A model generated the notes under the pieces. That model had not been told where the DNA came from, ran no database searches, and saw only the letters and a program-made list of their open reading frames with translations. From assembly GCA_003567075.1 (NCBI GenBank), contig PXAU01000344.1, positions 1 through 19,957 of the forward strand: 19,957 nt of DNA, written 5' to 3'. This document shows positions 1 through 7,623 of the stretch, piece by piece. The first letter of the stretch is position 1, and every line of letters starts with the position of its first letter. This DNA is from Trueperaceae bacterium. Its GTDB lineage: Bacteria; Deinococcota; Deinococci; Deinococcales; Trueperaceae. Made by a program: the position numbers and the translations under genes.

Positions 1-961
1 ACATGCGCATGCCGCCATTGCCATCGGGCATGAGCTTCTCACCGCGGGTACGCCGCTGGTAAATGCGGCTCACGATGCCGAGATTCGAGAGAAGGAGTTG
101 AACATCAGCAAGCAAGGTCCGTGAGGAACTCGCCAACCGAACAGTACAGCTCTTGCCTCCACAGGAGACGTTCACTGTGCCATCAGCGGTGAAAAGGCCT
201 TGGAGGTAGCCGATCACCGCTTCGCGCGGAGCCGTGAACAAGGTCTTTGGAACACCCTTCTCGGCCGCCTTTGCCTGTTCAATCCCTAGCGCCGCCAGGT
301 AACCTAAGGCTACACGCCCAAAGCGCCACTGAACACAGTTGGCATACTCCTGCACGGTACCGCCGAACCCCCCCTTGAACGTCTTCATGAAAGGCTCGAT
401 ATCTGCGAGGTCGGCCTTAGCGAACGTGATGCCGCCCTTCTCGGCACTAATGAAGCCGTCACCCGACAGCAACCCGAGAAACACACCGAACTCCCTGCTC
501 CATTGCGTGGGAAGCGATGAGAACTGCGCACGGATGTCGTTACGACCAGTCCGCGATGCTGGACCGCCGCGGTTGTTGCTGCCGGCGGTTGCAACGAGTT
601 CTGTTTGTGCAACTCGCACTTGTGCCGGGAACTCGTACTGATCACTCCATGAACCTTCGGCAGATTGGACCAGGAGCTTCGATCCAGGCACGAGGTCCTG
701 AAGTTGGACCCAGCCGTCGGGCGTAAGGAACTTGTGATCTGGCGTAGCCCGCACCTCGTAGCCATGACGAGTCCTAAGCCGATAGACGGGAGCGGACTCT
801 GAAGTCTTGAACACTTTGGTCGCTGCTCGCGGCATCACACCCGGCTGATCGAGATACGTCCTTCGATCCGTAACGACAAACAGGCTCTCCTGCGTCTCGA
901 ACAACTCGCCTATGGTGACGAGCCCCCGACTCGTCGAGATTCTGGTATCAGCCGCAAAGCA
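1..961 (-). mobile_element. Intein with LAGLIDADG homing endonuclease inside nrdJ (C-terminal end outside the window)
   Basis: The intein starts at the Cys codon 961-959, directly after ATNP. Splicing block A is CFAADTRISTSRGLVTIGEL. Block B, with T73 and H76 (ATPDHKF), lies at intein residues 67-85. Two LAGLIDADG/DOD helices follow: FLGLLSGDGF (161-170, Asp168) and GYLQGLFTAD (251-260, Asp260). Both acidic catalytic residues are present, so the endonuclease may be active. Codon use differs from the extein: many T- or A-ending codons and an AGA, as expected for a horizontally moving element. The 320 residues visible fit a full-size intein whose C-terminal splice motif (HN/C) lies just outside the window. 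Confidence 0.92.
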
Positions 962-2128
962 AGGATTCGTCGCCTTAATATCTCCCAACGACCCGCGCAT
1001 CGGGTTGTGGGCGTTGATCCGGTCGATGTAGATGAGCCCGGGCTCGCCGGTCTGCCAGGCGTGCTCGGCGATCTCGTGCAGCACGCCCATCTGGCCCTCG
1101 TTCCGGGCCCGCTGCATGAAGGCGTCGCTCACCAATACCGAGATGTTGAAGGTACTTATGTCGCCTTCTTCGCGCTCGCGCTCGAGGTCCTTGGCGGTGA
1201 TGAAGTCGCGGATATCGGCGTGTGTGATGGACATCGTCGCCATCCCTGCGCCACGGCGCGTGCCCCCCTGCCGTATCACACGTAGTGTTGGACTGAAAAC
1301 ATATCGCAGTGTCGCGACCGGTCCCGCGTAGTCCGCCCCGCCGAGCTGGGCCCAGCGGGCGAAGTTGTCGAACACCTCGACCGCGAACGAGGAGGGACCG
1401 CTGGACGTACCGCCGGAGCCGTTGACCGGGGTGCCCTCGGGGCGCAGTTCGCTGAGGTCGAGCAAGAGGTCCTCGCCTGCCAGGAGCGCGTTGACGACGT
1501 CGCCGGCGTGCTGCCAGATGCTCTCGACCGAGTCGCCCACCTGCTTGACGCTGACGCCGGCAGGGGCGGCGTGGTACTCGACGAAGCGACCGGCGCGGTA
1601 ACCGCGCGTGACGTAGGTGCCATGGACGAGGTCCATGAAGGTCCCGTCCTTGACCTTGTCGTAATCCGCGTGGGTAGGCGCGATGGTGAGGTAGAGCTGG
1701 CCGACGGCGCCGGGGTAGGGGCGCTTGGGTGGGATGGGGTCGAGGCACAGGCCGTTGCCGCCGCCGACCTTGGTGACCACCGCCAGCTTCGTCGCGAGCC
1801 GCAGCACCCAGGCGGTGCTGCCTTCGGTGGCGGGGCGCCCGTCCTGCACGAAGCAGTTGAGCACGTTGCCGTGGTTGGTGGCGGCGCCGGCGAGGACCCG
1901 GCCGCCTGGGCAGAAGCGCTTGCTGATCATGAGGTCGAAGAACCGCTGCGCCTGCTCGCTGCGGAGGTCGGCCGGCTCGGGGCTGGCCACCCAACGGGCG
2001 ACGCGCTGGAACATGCCGATGAGGTCCTCGTCGCCCGGCTGGAAGTACTGCCGCTTGGCGATGGCGACGGCGTGGTCGTCGAACGCAGCGAGGGCCTGGC
2101 TGTCGGTGATCGGCGCACGGTTGGCCAC
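1..2128 (-). CDS. nrdJ: Adenosylcobalamin-dependent (class II) ribonucleotide reductase, N-terminal part with in-frame intein; 3' end beyond the window
   Basis: This enzyme reduces ribonucleotides to deoxyribonucleotides in the cytoplasm, using B12 to make the thiyl radical. One open frame of 709 codons runs to the window edge. Residues 1-389 are the N-extein. It shows the NCFV redox cysteine (Cys92), VGGGNG (121-126), RQGGTRRGAGMA (286-297) and ends at ATNP, where family members continue CGE. Residue 390 onward is an intein. The start is a GTG at 2128, chosen because AAAGGGG lies 9 nt upstream and homology to the family begins just after it. The gene lies downstream of purH on the same strand, but a 326-bp leader with NrdR-like boxes suggests its own promoter. 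The 3' half (C-extein) cannot be seen. Class II assignment follows from family motifs; confidence is high. Confidence 0.93.
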   Translation of the reverse strand, partial: MANRAPITDSQALAAFDDHAVAIAKRQYFQPGDEDLIGMFQRVARWVASPEPADLRSEQAQRFFDLMISKRFCPGGRVLAGAATNHGNVLNCFVQDGRPATEGSTAWVLRLATKLAVVTKVGGGNGLCLDPIPPKRPYPGAVGQLYLTIAPTHADYDKVKDGTFMDLVHGTYVTRGYRAGRFVEYHAAPAGVSVKQVGDSVESIWQHAGDVVNALLAGEDLLLDLSELRPEGTPVNGSGGTSSGPSSFAVEVFDNFARWAQLGGADYAGPVATLRYVFSPTLRVIRQGGTRRGAGMATMSITHADIRDFITAKDLEREREEGDISTFNISVLVSDAFMQRARNEGQMGVLHEIAEHAWQTGEPGLIYIDRINAHNPMRGSLGDIKATNPCFAADTRISTSRGLVTIGELFETQESLFVVTDRRTYLDQPGVMPRAATKVFKTSESAPVYRLRTRHGYEVRATPDHKFLTPDGWVQLQDLVPGSKLLVQSAEGSWSDQYEFPAQVRVAQTELVATAGSNNRGGPASRTGRNDIRAQFSSLPTQWSREFGVFLGLLSGDGFISAEKGGITFAKADLADIEPFMKTFKGGFGGTVQEYANCVQWRFGRVALGYLAALGIEQAKAAEKGVPKTLFTAPREAVIGYLQGLFTADGTVNVSCGGKSCTVRLASSSRTLLADVQLLLSNLGIVSRIYQRRTRGEKLMPDGNGGMRM

Positions 2129-2160
2129 GGCGGTGGACCCCTTTCGGTCGGTCGAGCCCT

Positions 2161-2178
2161 GGGTGATCGGTGTCACCC
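2161..2178 (-). other. Short hairpin in the nrdJ 5' leader
   Basis: GGGTGA and TCACCC form a 6-bp perfect stem around a 6-nt loop. It lies about 33 nt upstream of the nrdJ start codon and just ahead of its ribosome-binding site. No T-tract follows, so it is not a terminator. A role in the leader is unproven. I see no conserved B12-box sequence in this leader. Confidence 0.3.
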
Positions 2179-2196
2179 AAGGCTCTCGAAGACGGT

Positions 2197-2243
2197 GTAC
2201 TAGGTCTTGTACGCCCCAACTCCGAACGTACTAGATATCCGCG
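2197..2243 (-). promoter_or_regulatory. Second, weaker pair of NrdR-box-like sites upstream of nrdJ
   Basis: On the minus strand, CGCGGATATCTAGTAC (2243-2228) and GTACAAGACCTAGTAC (2212-2197) share the end TAGTAC and are also exactly 31 bp apart. The second keeps the CWA-N4-TWG core. The first keeps only the right half-site plus the central ATAT. A TACGTT hexamer (2230-2225) overlaps the first site. The identical spacing to the strong pair is the main reason to list them. Confidence 0.45.
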
Positions 2244-2316
2244 GTGGCGAGGCGTGATGTTCCTCTCACTTGGCCACGGACGACGCCCACGAATGTACCA
2301 CGCGAACGCCACCTGG

Positions 2317-2363
2317 GTACAAGATATTGGGTAACGAGCCTAGGTCAGCACTACAACTAGTGT
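2317..2363 (-). promoter_or_regulatory. Pair of NrdR boxes upstream of nrdJ (strong pair)
   Basis: Read on the minus strand, the sites are ACACTAGTTGTAGTGC (2363-2348) and ACCCAATATCTTGTAC (2332-2317). Both keep the CWA-N4-TWG core of the known NrdR consensus acaCwAtATaTwGtgt, matching 12 of 16 positions each. Their starts are 31 bp apart, about three helical turns, which is the usual arrangement for cooperative NrdR binding. A TANNNT hexamer (TATCTT, 2326-2321) lies inside the second box and could be the -10 element the repressor covers. NrdR itself is not in the window. Confidence 0.75.
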
Positions 2364-2454
2364 TAGGAGACCACGCGAACGCTGCGCAGCACGCACGCAC
2401 GGCGCCTGTCGGCTTCTGCTCCGAGTGGGCACGGGCCGCGAGCGCCTCGGCGCT

Positions 2455-3975
2455 TCAGTGGCGGAAGTGTCGCTCGCCGGTGAAGACCATCGCCAGACCG
2501 TGCTCGTCCGCTGCAGCGATCACCTCGGCGTCACGCATCGAGCCGCCGGGCTGGATCACCGCCGCCACGCCGGCCGAGGCCGCCACGTCGAGACCGTCGC
2601 GGAAGGGAAAGAAGGCATCCGAGGCGCAGGCGCCACCATGCGCGCGGCCCGCTGCCTTGGCGGCCGCCAACTCGGCCGCGTCGACGCGGCTCTGCTGTCC
2701 CGCACCGATGCCCACGGCCACGCCGTCCGCCACTAACACGATCGCGTTCGACGACGTCGCGGCGCACACCTGCCAGGCCATGACCAGATCACGCCACTCC
2801 GCCTCGCTCGGCTGACGCTTCGTGACCACCGTCCAGGCCTCGCGCTCCAACCGAACCCGGTCGGCCTCCTGCACCAGGAACCCGCCGTCCACGCGCCGCA
2901 ACCCCGGGGCGGCCGGCCCCGGCGGCGGTGCGGCGAGGACGCGCATGTTCTTGCGCCGCGTCGCGAACCGCTCCAACGCCACCGCGTCGAAGCCGTGCGC
3001 GATCAGCACGTCGGCCTTGGCGCGCCCGACGATCATCTCACCGAGCGCCGCGTCGACGTGCCCGTTGAGCGCCACCACCCCACCGAAGGCCGACTTCGGG
3101 TCGGCCTCGAAGGCCCGCTCGTACGCCTCTGCGAGCGTCCCGGCGCTCGCCACACCGCACGGGTTGGCGTGCTTGACGATCACCGCCGTGGGCGCATCGC
3201 CCATCCAATGCGCCAGCCGCCAAGCGGCGTCGGCATCGAACAGGTTGAGGTACGACAGCGCCATGCCGCCGTGCTGCTGCGCCATGTCCCAGACGCCGCT
3301 CACGCCGGCGTCGCGGTAGCGCGCCCCGGTTTGGTGGGGGTTCTCGCCGTAGCGCAACGTCTCGGCCCGCTCGAGGGTCAGATGCAGCGTGGCCGGCAAC
3401 GGCTCGTCGCCATCCAGATAGCGCACGATGGTCGCGTCGTACGCAGCCGTGTGGGCGAAGGCCGCGCGCGCGAGCTCGCGCCGCCGTTCGGGTAGGACGT
3501 CGCCGGCGCGGAGGTCGGCCAGTACCGCGTCGTAGGCCGACGGGTCCACCACGACCAACACCGCGGCGTGGTTCTTCGCCGCCGCGCGCACCATCGCGGG
3601 TCCGCCGATGTCGACCTGCTCCATGGCCTCCTCGAGCGTCACGCCCGGGCGGGCCACGGTCTCACGGAACGGGTAGAGGTTCACGGCCAACAGGTCGAAG
3701 CGCTCGATGCCGTGCTCCGCCAGCTCGGCCTCGTGCTCGGCGTCGGGTCGCGCCAGCAGGCCGCCGTGGACGCGCGGGTGCAACGTCTTCACGCGACCCC
3801 CGAGGATCTCGGGGGCGCCGGTGACGGCGTCGACCTTCGTGACGGCAAGCCCCGCCTCACGCAGGACGGCGGCGGTGCCGCCGGTCGAGACGAGCTCGAA
3901 ACCCAACTCGACCAGCCCCGTCGCGAACGACACCAGTCCAGACTTGTCGGACACGGACAACAGCGCGCGCGGCAT
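2455..3975 (-). CDS. purH: Bifunctional AICAR transformylase / IMP cyclohydrolase
   Basis: It performs the last two steps of purine synthesis: formylation of AICAR with 10-formyl-THF, then ring closure to IMP. The protein has 506 residues, close to the usual 510-530. Residues 1 to about 145 form the MGS-like cyclohydrolase domain (SDKSGL 9-14, STGGT 30-34). The rest is the transformylase domain, with RYGENPHQ (208-215) and the catalytic KHANPCG motif (Lys268-His269). The ATG at 3975 is preceded by AGGGGAA. It starts 11 nt after the isomerase gene on the same strand, so the two are probably co-transcribed. Recognition is certain from motifs along the whole length. Confidence 0.97.
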   Translation of the reverse strand: MPRALLSVSDKSGLVSFATGLVELGFELVSTGGTAAVLREAGLAVTKVDAVTGAPEILGGRVKTLHPRVHGGLLARPDAEHEAELAEHGIERFDLLAVNLYPFRETVARPGVTLEEAMEQVDIGGPAMVRAAAKNHAAVLVVVDPSAYDAVLADLRAGDVLPERRRELARAAFAHTAAYDATIVRYLDGDEPLPATLHLTLERAETLRYGENPHQTGARYRDAGVSGVWDMAQQHGGMALSYLNLFDADAAWRLAHWMGDAPTAVIVKHANPCGVASAGTLAEAYERAFEADPKSAFGGVVALNGHVDAALGEMIVGRAKADVLIAHGFDAVALERFATRRKNMRVLAAPPPGPAAPGLRRVDGGFLVQEADRVRLEREAWTVVTKRQPSEAEWRDLVMAWQVCAATSSNAIVLVADGVAVGIGAGQQSRVDAAELAAAKAAGRAHGGACASDAFFPFRDGLDVAASAGVAAVIQPGGSMRDAEVIAAADEHGLAMVFTGERHFRH

Positions 3976-3986
3976 GGTTGGTTCCC

Positions 3987-6047
3987 CTAGTCCTGCGGCT
4001 CGGCGTCGTCCGCCGCGCCGTCGTCCGCAGCGGCGTCCGGATCGGCCGCTGGCTCGTCGCCGTCGTGGTCCGGCCCGGGCTCGTCGCCGTCGTCCTCGAC
4101 GGGTTCGCCCGTGTCGGGCTGCTCCTCGTCGAGCGCGCCCTCCACCTGGTCCAGCAGCTCCTCGACCGGCACCTCGTCGCCCTCGAGCGGGTCGTCGACG
4201 AGCTCGAAGCCGAGCCCGTCATCGACGTCGGCGCTCACGTCCAGGTGGTTGACCACGGCGATGGTGTCGCGCAGGTCGGCCAGCCACGCCTGACGTGCCT
4301 CGGCGCGGCGCTCGCTGAGCAGCGCCGCCTCGACCTGCGAGCGCACCTCGTCGAGCGGTCGCACACGCTCGGGCGTGCGGTCGGCGACGAGCACGACCAC
4401 CTCTTGCTCGAGGTCCGCCTCGGGCTCTTCGCCCAGGTCCTCGAGCTCCTCGGGAAGCGCCTCGGGTTGCGCCATCAGCACCAACACGTCGCTCACCTCA
4501 GCGCCGCTCGGGAGCGGATCGAACGCGTCGGTCGCGAACACGGCGGTGTCGAGGTCGCGCTCGAGCTGACCCGGCCGCACGGTGCCGAGCGAGGTTAGGC
4601 TGCCGCCGAAGGCCTCGACCGCCTCATCCATCGCGGCGCCGCCGAGCAGCGCCTCGCGGAACGCGGTCGCGTCGGCCACGTCGTCGAAATCGACGCGGCT
4701 GACGGCGGCGCTGGCGGCCACCGTGTAGAGCGAGATGTTCTCCTGGTAGTACGCCTCGATCTCGTCCTCGCTGACGCTCACGTCGCGCGCCACGTACGAC
4801 AGCGCGCTCTGCGCCACGAAGCTCCGCGGACCCACGAACGGCACGTCGAGCTCCGCGGCACCCTGATAGGCCAGCGCCTGGTCGATCAGCTGATCGAGGA
4901 TCGCGGGCTTGAAGAAGCCGGTGATGAGGAACGCCATGTCGGGCGAGAGCGACTGCTGGATCTGCGGGTTGGTGTACGTCGCGCGCACCAGCTCCGAGCG
5001 CTTGATGTCGATGTCGCCGACGCTGGCCACGACGGCCTCCTCGAAGCGCAGCTCGAGCGGGCTGGTCTCGGGGATCTCGACCCGCGCTTCGCGCTGCAGC
5101 CGCCGGATCTCGTCGTCGAGCACTTGCGCGCGCTTCGCGTCCAGCGCATCCTCGGCCACCTGGTCGGCGACCTCGTCGAAGGGGCGCGGCGCAGCCGGCA
5201 GGTACTCCTCGACCACGACCACGTGGTACTGCCCGCCAGACGCCACCACGTCGGTGATGCCCGGACCTCGGATGGCGAAAGCGGCCGTGGCGACGGCCGT
5301 CGGGAGCGCCGGCCGGCCCACGGCCCGCGGCTCCGTCTCACCCTCGCCAGCACCCAGGGCGCCGTCGCGATCAGCGCGCTCCAGCGAGCGCTCGCGGGCG
5401 ATCTCGCCGGCGTCGGCGCCGGCCGTGAGCTCGGCCCGCACGGTGTCGGCCTCGTCGCGCGTGTCCAGCACGATCTGCCGCGCCAGGATGCGCTCCTCGC
5501 TCTGGTAGCGCTCGCGACTGGCTTGGTAGAAGGCCTCGACCTCGACGTCGCTGACGCTGAGGTCGTCGATCAAGGCCGACTGCCACTTCTCTCGGCGCAA
5601 CTGCTGCGCCAGGTACTGCCGGAAGGTCTCGTCGTTGAAGCCCAGGCTGCCGATGAGCGCCAGGTACTGCGAGTCGTTGGCGCGACCCGCCACGCCCCGC
5701 TCGGCCCGGAACGCGTCGACGGCGCTGCGGACCTCGGCGGTGCTGACGCGGTGGCGGGTGGCCTCCTGCCGGATCAACTCCTGCCGGACCAGCTCGTCGA
5801 TCAGGAGCAACTCGAGATCGGCGCCCACCTCACCCTCGGTGACGAGGTTGAAGAGCGGATTGGAGCGCGTGCGCACCACCGCGAACTCGCTGATGGGCTC
5901 ACCGTTGACGAGGATCGCGGTGGCGCCGGCGCCGCTTCCGGCGCCGCCCAGCCCGAGGCCGGGAGTGAACGTGATGACCATGCCGAGCACGAGTGCGCCC
6001 GCCAGGATGTACAGGATGATAAGGTTGGTGCGACGGCTGAGTCTCAT
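3987..6047 (-). CDS. Membrane-anchored PpiD/SurA-like peptidyl-prolyl isomerase (parvulin chaperone)
   Basis: This is a predicted periplasmic folding chaperone of 686 residues. A single N-terminal membrane segment (about 8-28) follows a short Arg-rich cytoplasmic end. A SurA-N-like helical region spans about 45-175, and a PPIC rotamase-like domain about 185-285 (ILARQIVLDT at its start, YHVVVVEEY at its end). A second helical and parvulin-like module follows at about 310-610, so the protein looks internally duplicated. The last 50 residues are almost all Asp, Glu, Pro, Ala and Gly, an acidic disordered tail. The ATG at 6047 has GGAGGA 11 nt upstream. purH lies 11 nt downstream. It is PpiD-like in topology, but the exact orthologue is uncertain, so no symbol is given. 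Confidence 0.85.
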   Translation of the reverse strand: MRLSRRTNLIILYILAGALVLGMVITFTPGLGLGGAGSGAGATAILVNGEPISEFAVVRTRSNPLFNLVTEGEVGADLELLLIDELVRQELIRQEATRHRVSTAEVRSAVDAFRAERGVAGRANDSQYLALIGSLGFNDETFRQYLAQQLRREKWQSALIDDLSVSDVEVEAFYQASRERYQSEERILARQIVLDTRDEADTVRAELTAGADAGEIARERSLERADRDGALGAGEGETEPRAVGRPALPTAVATAAFAIRGPGITDVVASGGQYHVVVVEEYLPAAPRPFDEVADQVAEDALDAKRAQVLDDEIRRLQREARVEIPETSPLELRFEEAVVASVGDIDIKRSELVRATYTNPQIQQSLSPDMAFLITGFFKPAILDQLIDQALAYQGAAELDVPFVGPRSFVAQSALSYVARDVSVSEDEIEAYYQENISLYTVAASAAVSRVDFDDVADATAFREALLGGAAMDEAVEAFGGSLTSLGTVRPGQLERDLDTAVFATDAFDPLPSGAEVSDVLVLMAQPEALPEELEDLGEEPEADLEQEVVVLVADRTPERVRPLDEVRSQVEAALLSERRAEARQAWLADLRDTIAVVNHLDVSADVDDGLGFELVDDPLEGDEVPVEELLDQVEGALDEEQPDTGEPVEDDGDEPGPDHDGDEPAADPDAAADDGAADDAEPQD

Positions 6048-6052
6048 GTGGG

Positions 6053-6081
6053 TTGACGTCCTCCAGGGCCGGTGCTAGGTT
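6053..6081 (+). promoter_or_regulatory. Sigma70-type promoter of the tRNA-Arg gene
   Basis: A -35 TTGACG (6053-6058) and a -10 TAGGTT (6076-6081) are separated by exactly 17 nt. The expected transcription start, near 6088, is about 7 nt before the mature tRNA. The -35 box lies in the leader of the divergent isomerase gene. Confidence 0.7.
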
Positions 6082-6094
6082 GGCGGTTGCTCGG

Positions 6095-6171
6095 GCGCCC
6101 GTAGCTCAGTCGGATAGAGCGTTCGCCTCCGGAGCGAAAGGCCACAGGTTCGAATCCTGTCGGGCGCACCA
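6095..6171 (+). tRNA. tRNA-Arg (anticodon CCG)
   Basis: A complete cloverleaf is seen. The acceptor stem GCGCCCG (6095-6101) pairs with CGGGCGC (6161-6167), followed by discriminator A and an encoded CCA (6169-6171). The anticodon stem TTCGC/GCGAA closes the loop CTCCGGA, with anticodon CCG at 6129-6131 reading the Arg codon CGG. The T-arm is ACAGG-TTCGAAT-CCTGT and the D-arm GCTCAGTCGGATAGAGC. There is no intron. Confidence 0.98.
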
Positions 6172-6178
6172 GCCTTCT

Positions 6179-6204
6179 GCGGCGCGGGCTCAGGCTCGCG
6201 CCGC
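6179..6204 (+). terminator. Strong GC hairpin after tRNA-Arg, possible bidirectional terminator
   Basis: GCGGCGCG (6179-6186) pairs perfectly with CGCGCCGC (6197-6204). The inner bases extend the stem to about 11 bp with one G-T pair and a TCAG tetraloop. It begins 8 nt after the tRNA CCA end and also lies downstream of the minus-strand S41 peptidase gene. There is no T-tract on either side, so it may act only as a processing or stability element. Confidence 0.5.
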
Positions 6205-6280
6205 ACCGCTCTCGGCGCAGCGTCGGGGAGTGTATCACGGGCCCCCGATGAGGGTGCTGAACCCTGATCCCATGTCCTCC

Positions 6281-7615
6281 TCATGCCGACGCTGCCCGGG
6301 CCGCGCCGCGACGGCGAAAGCGCCTGTCGGGCGTGAACGGCAAGCCTCCCAACACCCGTCGAGCCTCGACCAAGGGGAGGTCGAGCCCGCGCGCCAGGTC
6401 GGCCCGGTCCGAGCGTGCCTCCACGTCCGGAACCACCCCGTCGGCGTACACCAGGCCGTGCGCACCACGCATGTCGGCCACCGCCAGCAGCACCCGGCTG
6501 CCGTCCATGAGGGAGAAGCCCTGCACCGCCTCGACGTTCCCCGAGGTGGACACACCGACCACGGTGGCGCGCCCGTGGTCCTGCAGCGCCAAGGCCACGA
6601 CCTCGCCGGCCGAGACCGTGCCCGCGTCCACCAGCACCACCAGCGGCTCGCGCCACGTCACCGGTCGGGTCGTCCGCGCGGCCCCCAGCACCTCCTCGCC
6701 CGGTCGCACCAGGAGCGACACGAGATCGTTGCCGACGCGCTCGGTGGTGCCTCTCCAGGCCAGCTCGCCGCGCGCGACCGCCTCGACCCAGGGCCCCGCG
6801 ACGAAAGCGCCGAGCAGGAGTCCGGCCTCCACGAGGCGCCCGCCCGCGTTGCCGCGCAGATCCAGCACCAGCGCGACGGCACCGCGATCGCGCAGGTCGG
6901 CCAGGGCGCGATGCGCGGCGACGCCGACGCCCGGCGCGTTGAACGTCGGCACCGCCAGGTAGCCGGTGAACGGGTCGAGCATCGTCCCGTACGGCACGGC
7001 GGCGACATCTGCGAAGCGTACGGTGGCGCCCTCCACGTCGACTTCGAAGCGGCTACGGCGCCGCTCGACCAGCAACTGGACCGGACCGGCCGCCATCGCC
7101 TCGGCCAGCAGGCCGCTGGCGTCGACGAGTCCTCGACGCTCGGCGAGCGGCGTCCCATCCACCGCGACGATCACGTCACCGCGACGCAGGCCGGCGGCGT
7201 CGGCGGGCGTCCCCGGGAACACCCGCTCCACGACCAAGCCGCGCCGGGCCACGAAGGTGAACTGCACGCCCAGGCGCGGCGGACCCACCTCGTTGCCCGG
7301 AGCAACCTCGTCCACGTCGTGCTCACCGGGCAACCCGAGCCACGACGAGTGGTCGTCGGCGAGGGCTCGGACCATGCGTCCCATCACCGCGTCGAAGCCG
7401 GCACGGTCCGGTGCCGCCACCGCCTGGGCCCGATACGTCTCGGCCCAGGCCTCCCAATCGAGGTGCTCCGGATCCCAGTACTCTCGCCGCGCCAGCGCGA
7501 CCAGCTCGTCGAAAGCGCGGCCGAACGCCACCGCGTCGGCACCCCCCCGCGCTGGCTGCGCCAGCGCCGTGGCGCACGGCTGGACCATCGCCACGACGAA
7601 GACGCCGAGCGCCAT
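6281..7615 (-). CDS. Secreted S41-family (CtpA/IRBP-like) PDZ peptidase with altered active site
   Basis: This is a predicted exported serine peptidase of 444 residues: signal peptide (about 1-20, ending near ALAQ), helical N-domain, PDZ domain (about 112-185) and S41 core with DLRGNAGG (252-259). The nucleophile is probably Ser335 in AGTVSAGE. Classic C-terminal processing peptidases have a Lys 25 residues later; here that position is Asn360 (STSGNVEA). His89 in LADDHSSWL could serve as the base, as proposed for other S41 branches. A GTG at 7660 also opens the frame, but the ATG at 7615 is preferred: it has GGTGAGG 6 nt upstream and gives a clean signal peptide. It starts 8 nt after the GerMN gene, in the same operon. 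Confidence 0.85.
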   Translation of the reverse strand: MALGVFVVAMVQPCATALAQPARGGADAVAFGRAFDELVALARREYWDPEHLDWEAWAETYRAQAVAAPDRAGFDAVMGRMVRALADDHSSWLGLPGEHDVDEVAPGNEVGPPRLGVQFTFVARRGLVVERVFPGTPADAAGLRRGDVIVAVDGTPLAERRGLVDASGLLAEAMAAGPVQLLVERRRSRFEVDVEGATVRFADVAAVPYGTMLDPFTGYLAVPTFNAPGVGVAAHRALADLRDRGAVALVLDLRGNAGGRLVEAGLLLGAFVAGPWVEAVARGELAWRGTTERVGNDLVSLLVRPGEEVLGAARTTRPVTWREPLVVLVDAGTVSAGEVVALALQDHGRATVVGVSTSGNVEAVQGFSLMDGSRVLLAVADMRGAHGLVYADGVVPDVEARSDRADLARGLDLPLVEARRVLGGLPFTPDRRFRRRGAARAASA

Positions 7616-7623
7616 CCAGCGCC

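Noticed and set aside
1..961. Lower-GC stretch read as an insertion sequence in nrdJ
   Set aside because: There are no terminal inverted repeats or transposase; the nrdJ frame stays open with intein and homing endonuclease blocks.
975..2312. 445-codon minus-strand open frame over the start of nrdJ
   Set aside because: It is an out-of-frame, Arg- and Pro-rich shadow of the nrdJ extein and runs through its promoter region.
2129..2454. Cobalamin riboswitch in the leader of the B12-dependent RNR
   Set aside because: I could not find a B12-box-like sequence or the expected long fold; paired NrdR boxes explain the leader better.
2441..2454. Small hairpin directly after the purH stop as a terminator
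   Set aside because: The stem is only 5 bp with no T-tract, so the evidence is too weak to call.
6044..6238. Minus-strand frame with RPTGFEPVAFRSGGERSIRLSYGRP-like sequence, often annotated as a protein
   Set aside because: It is the antisense translation of tRNA-Arg, a well-known database artefact.
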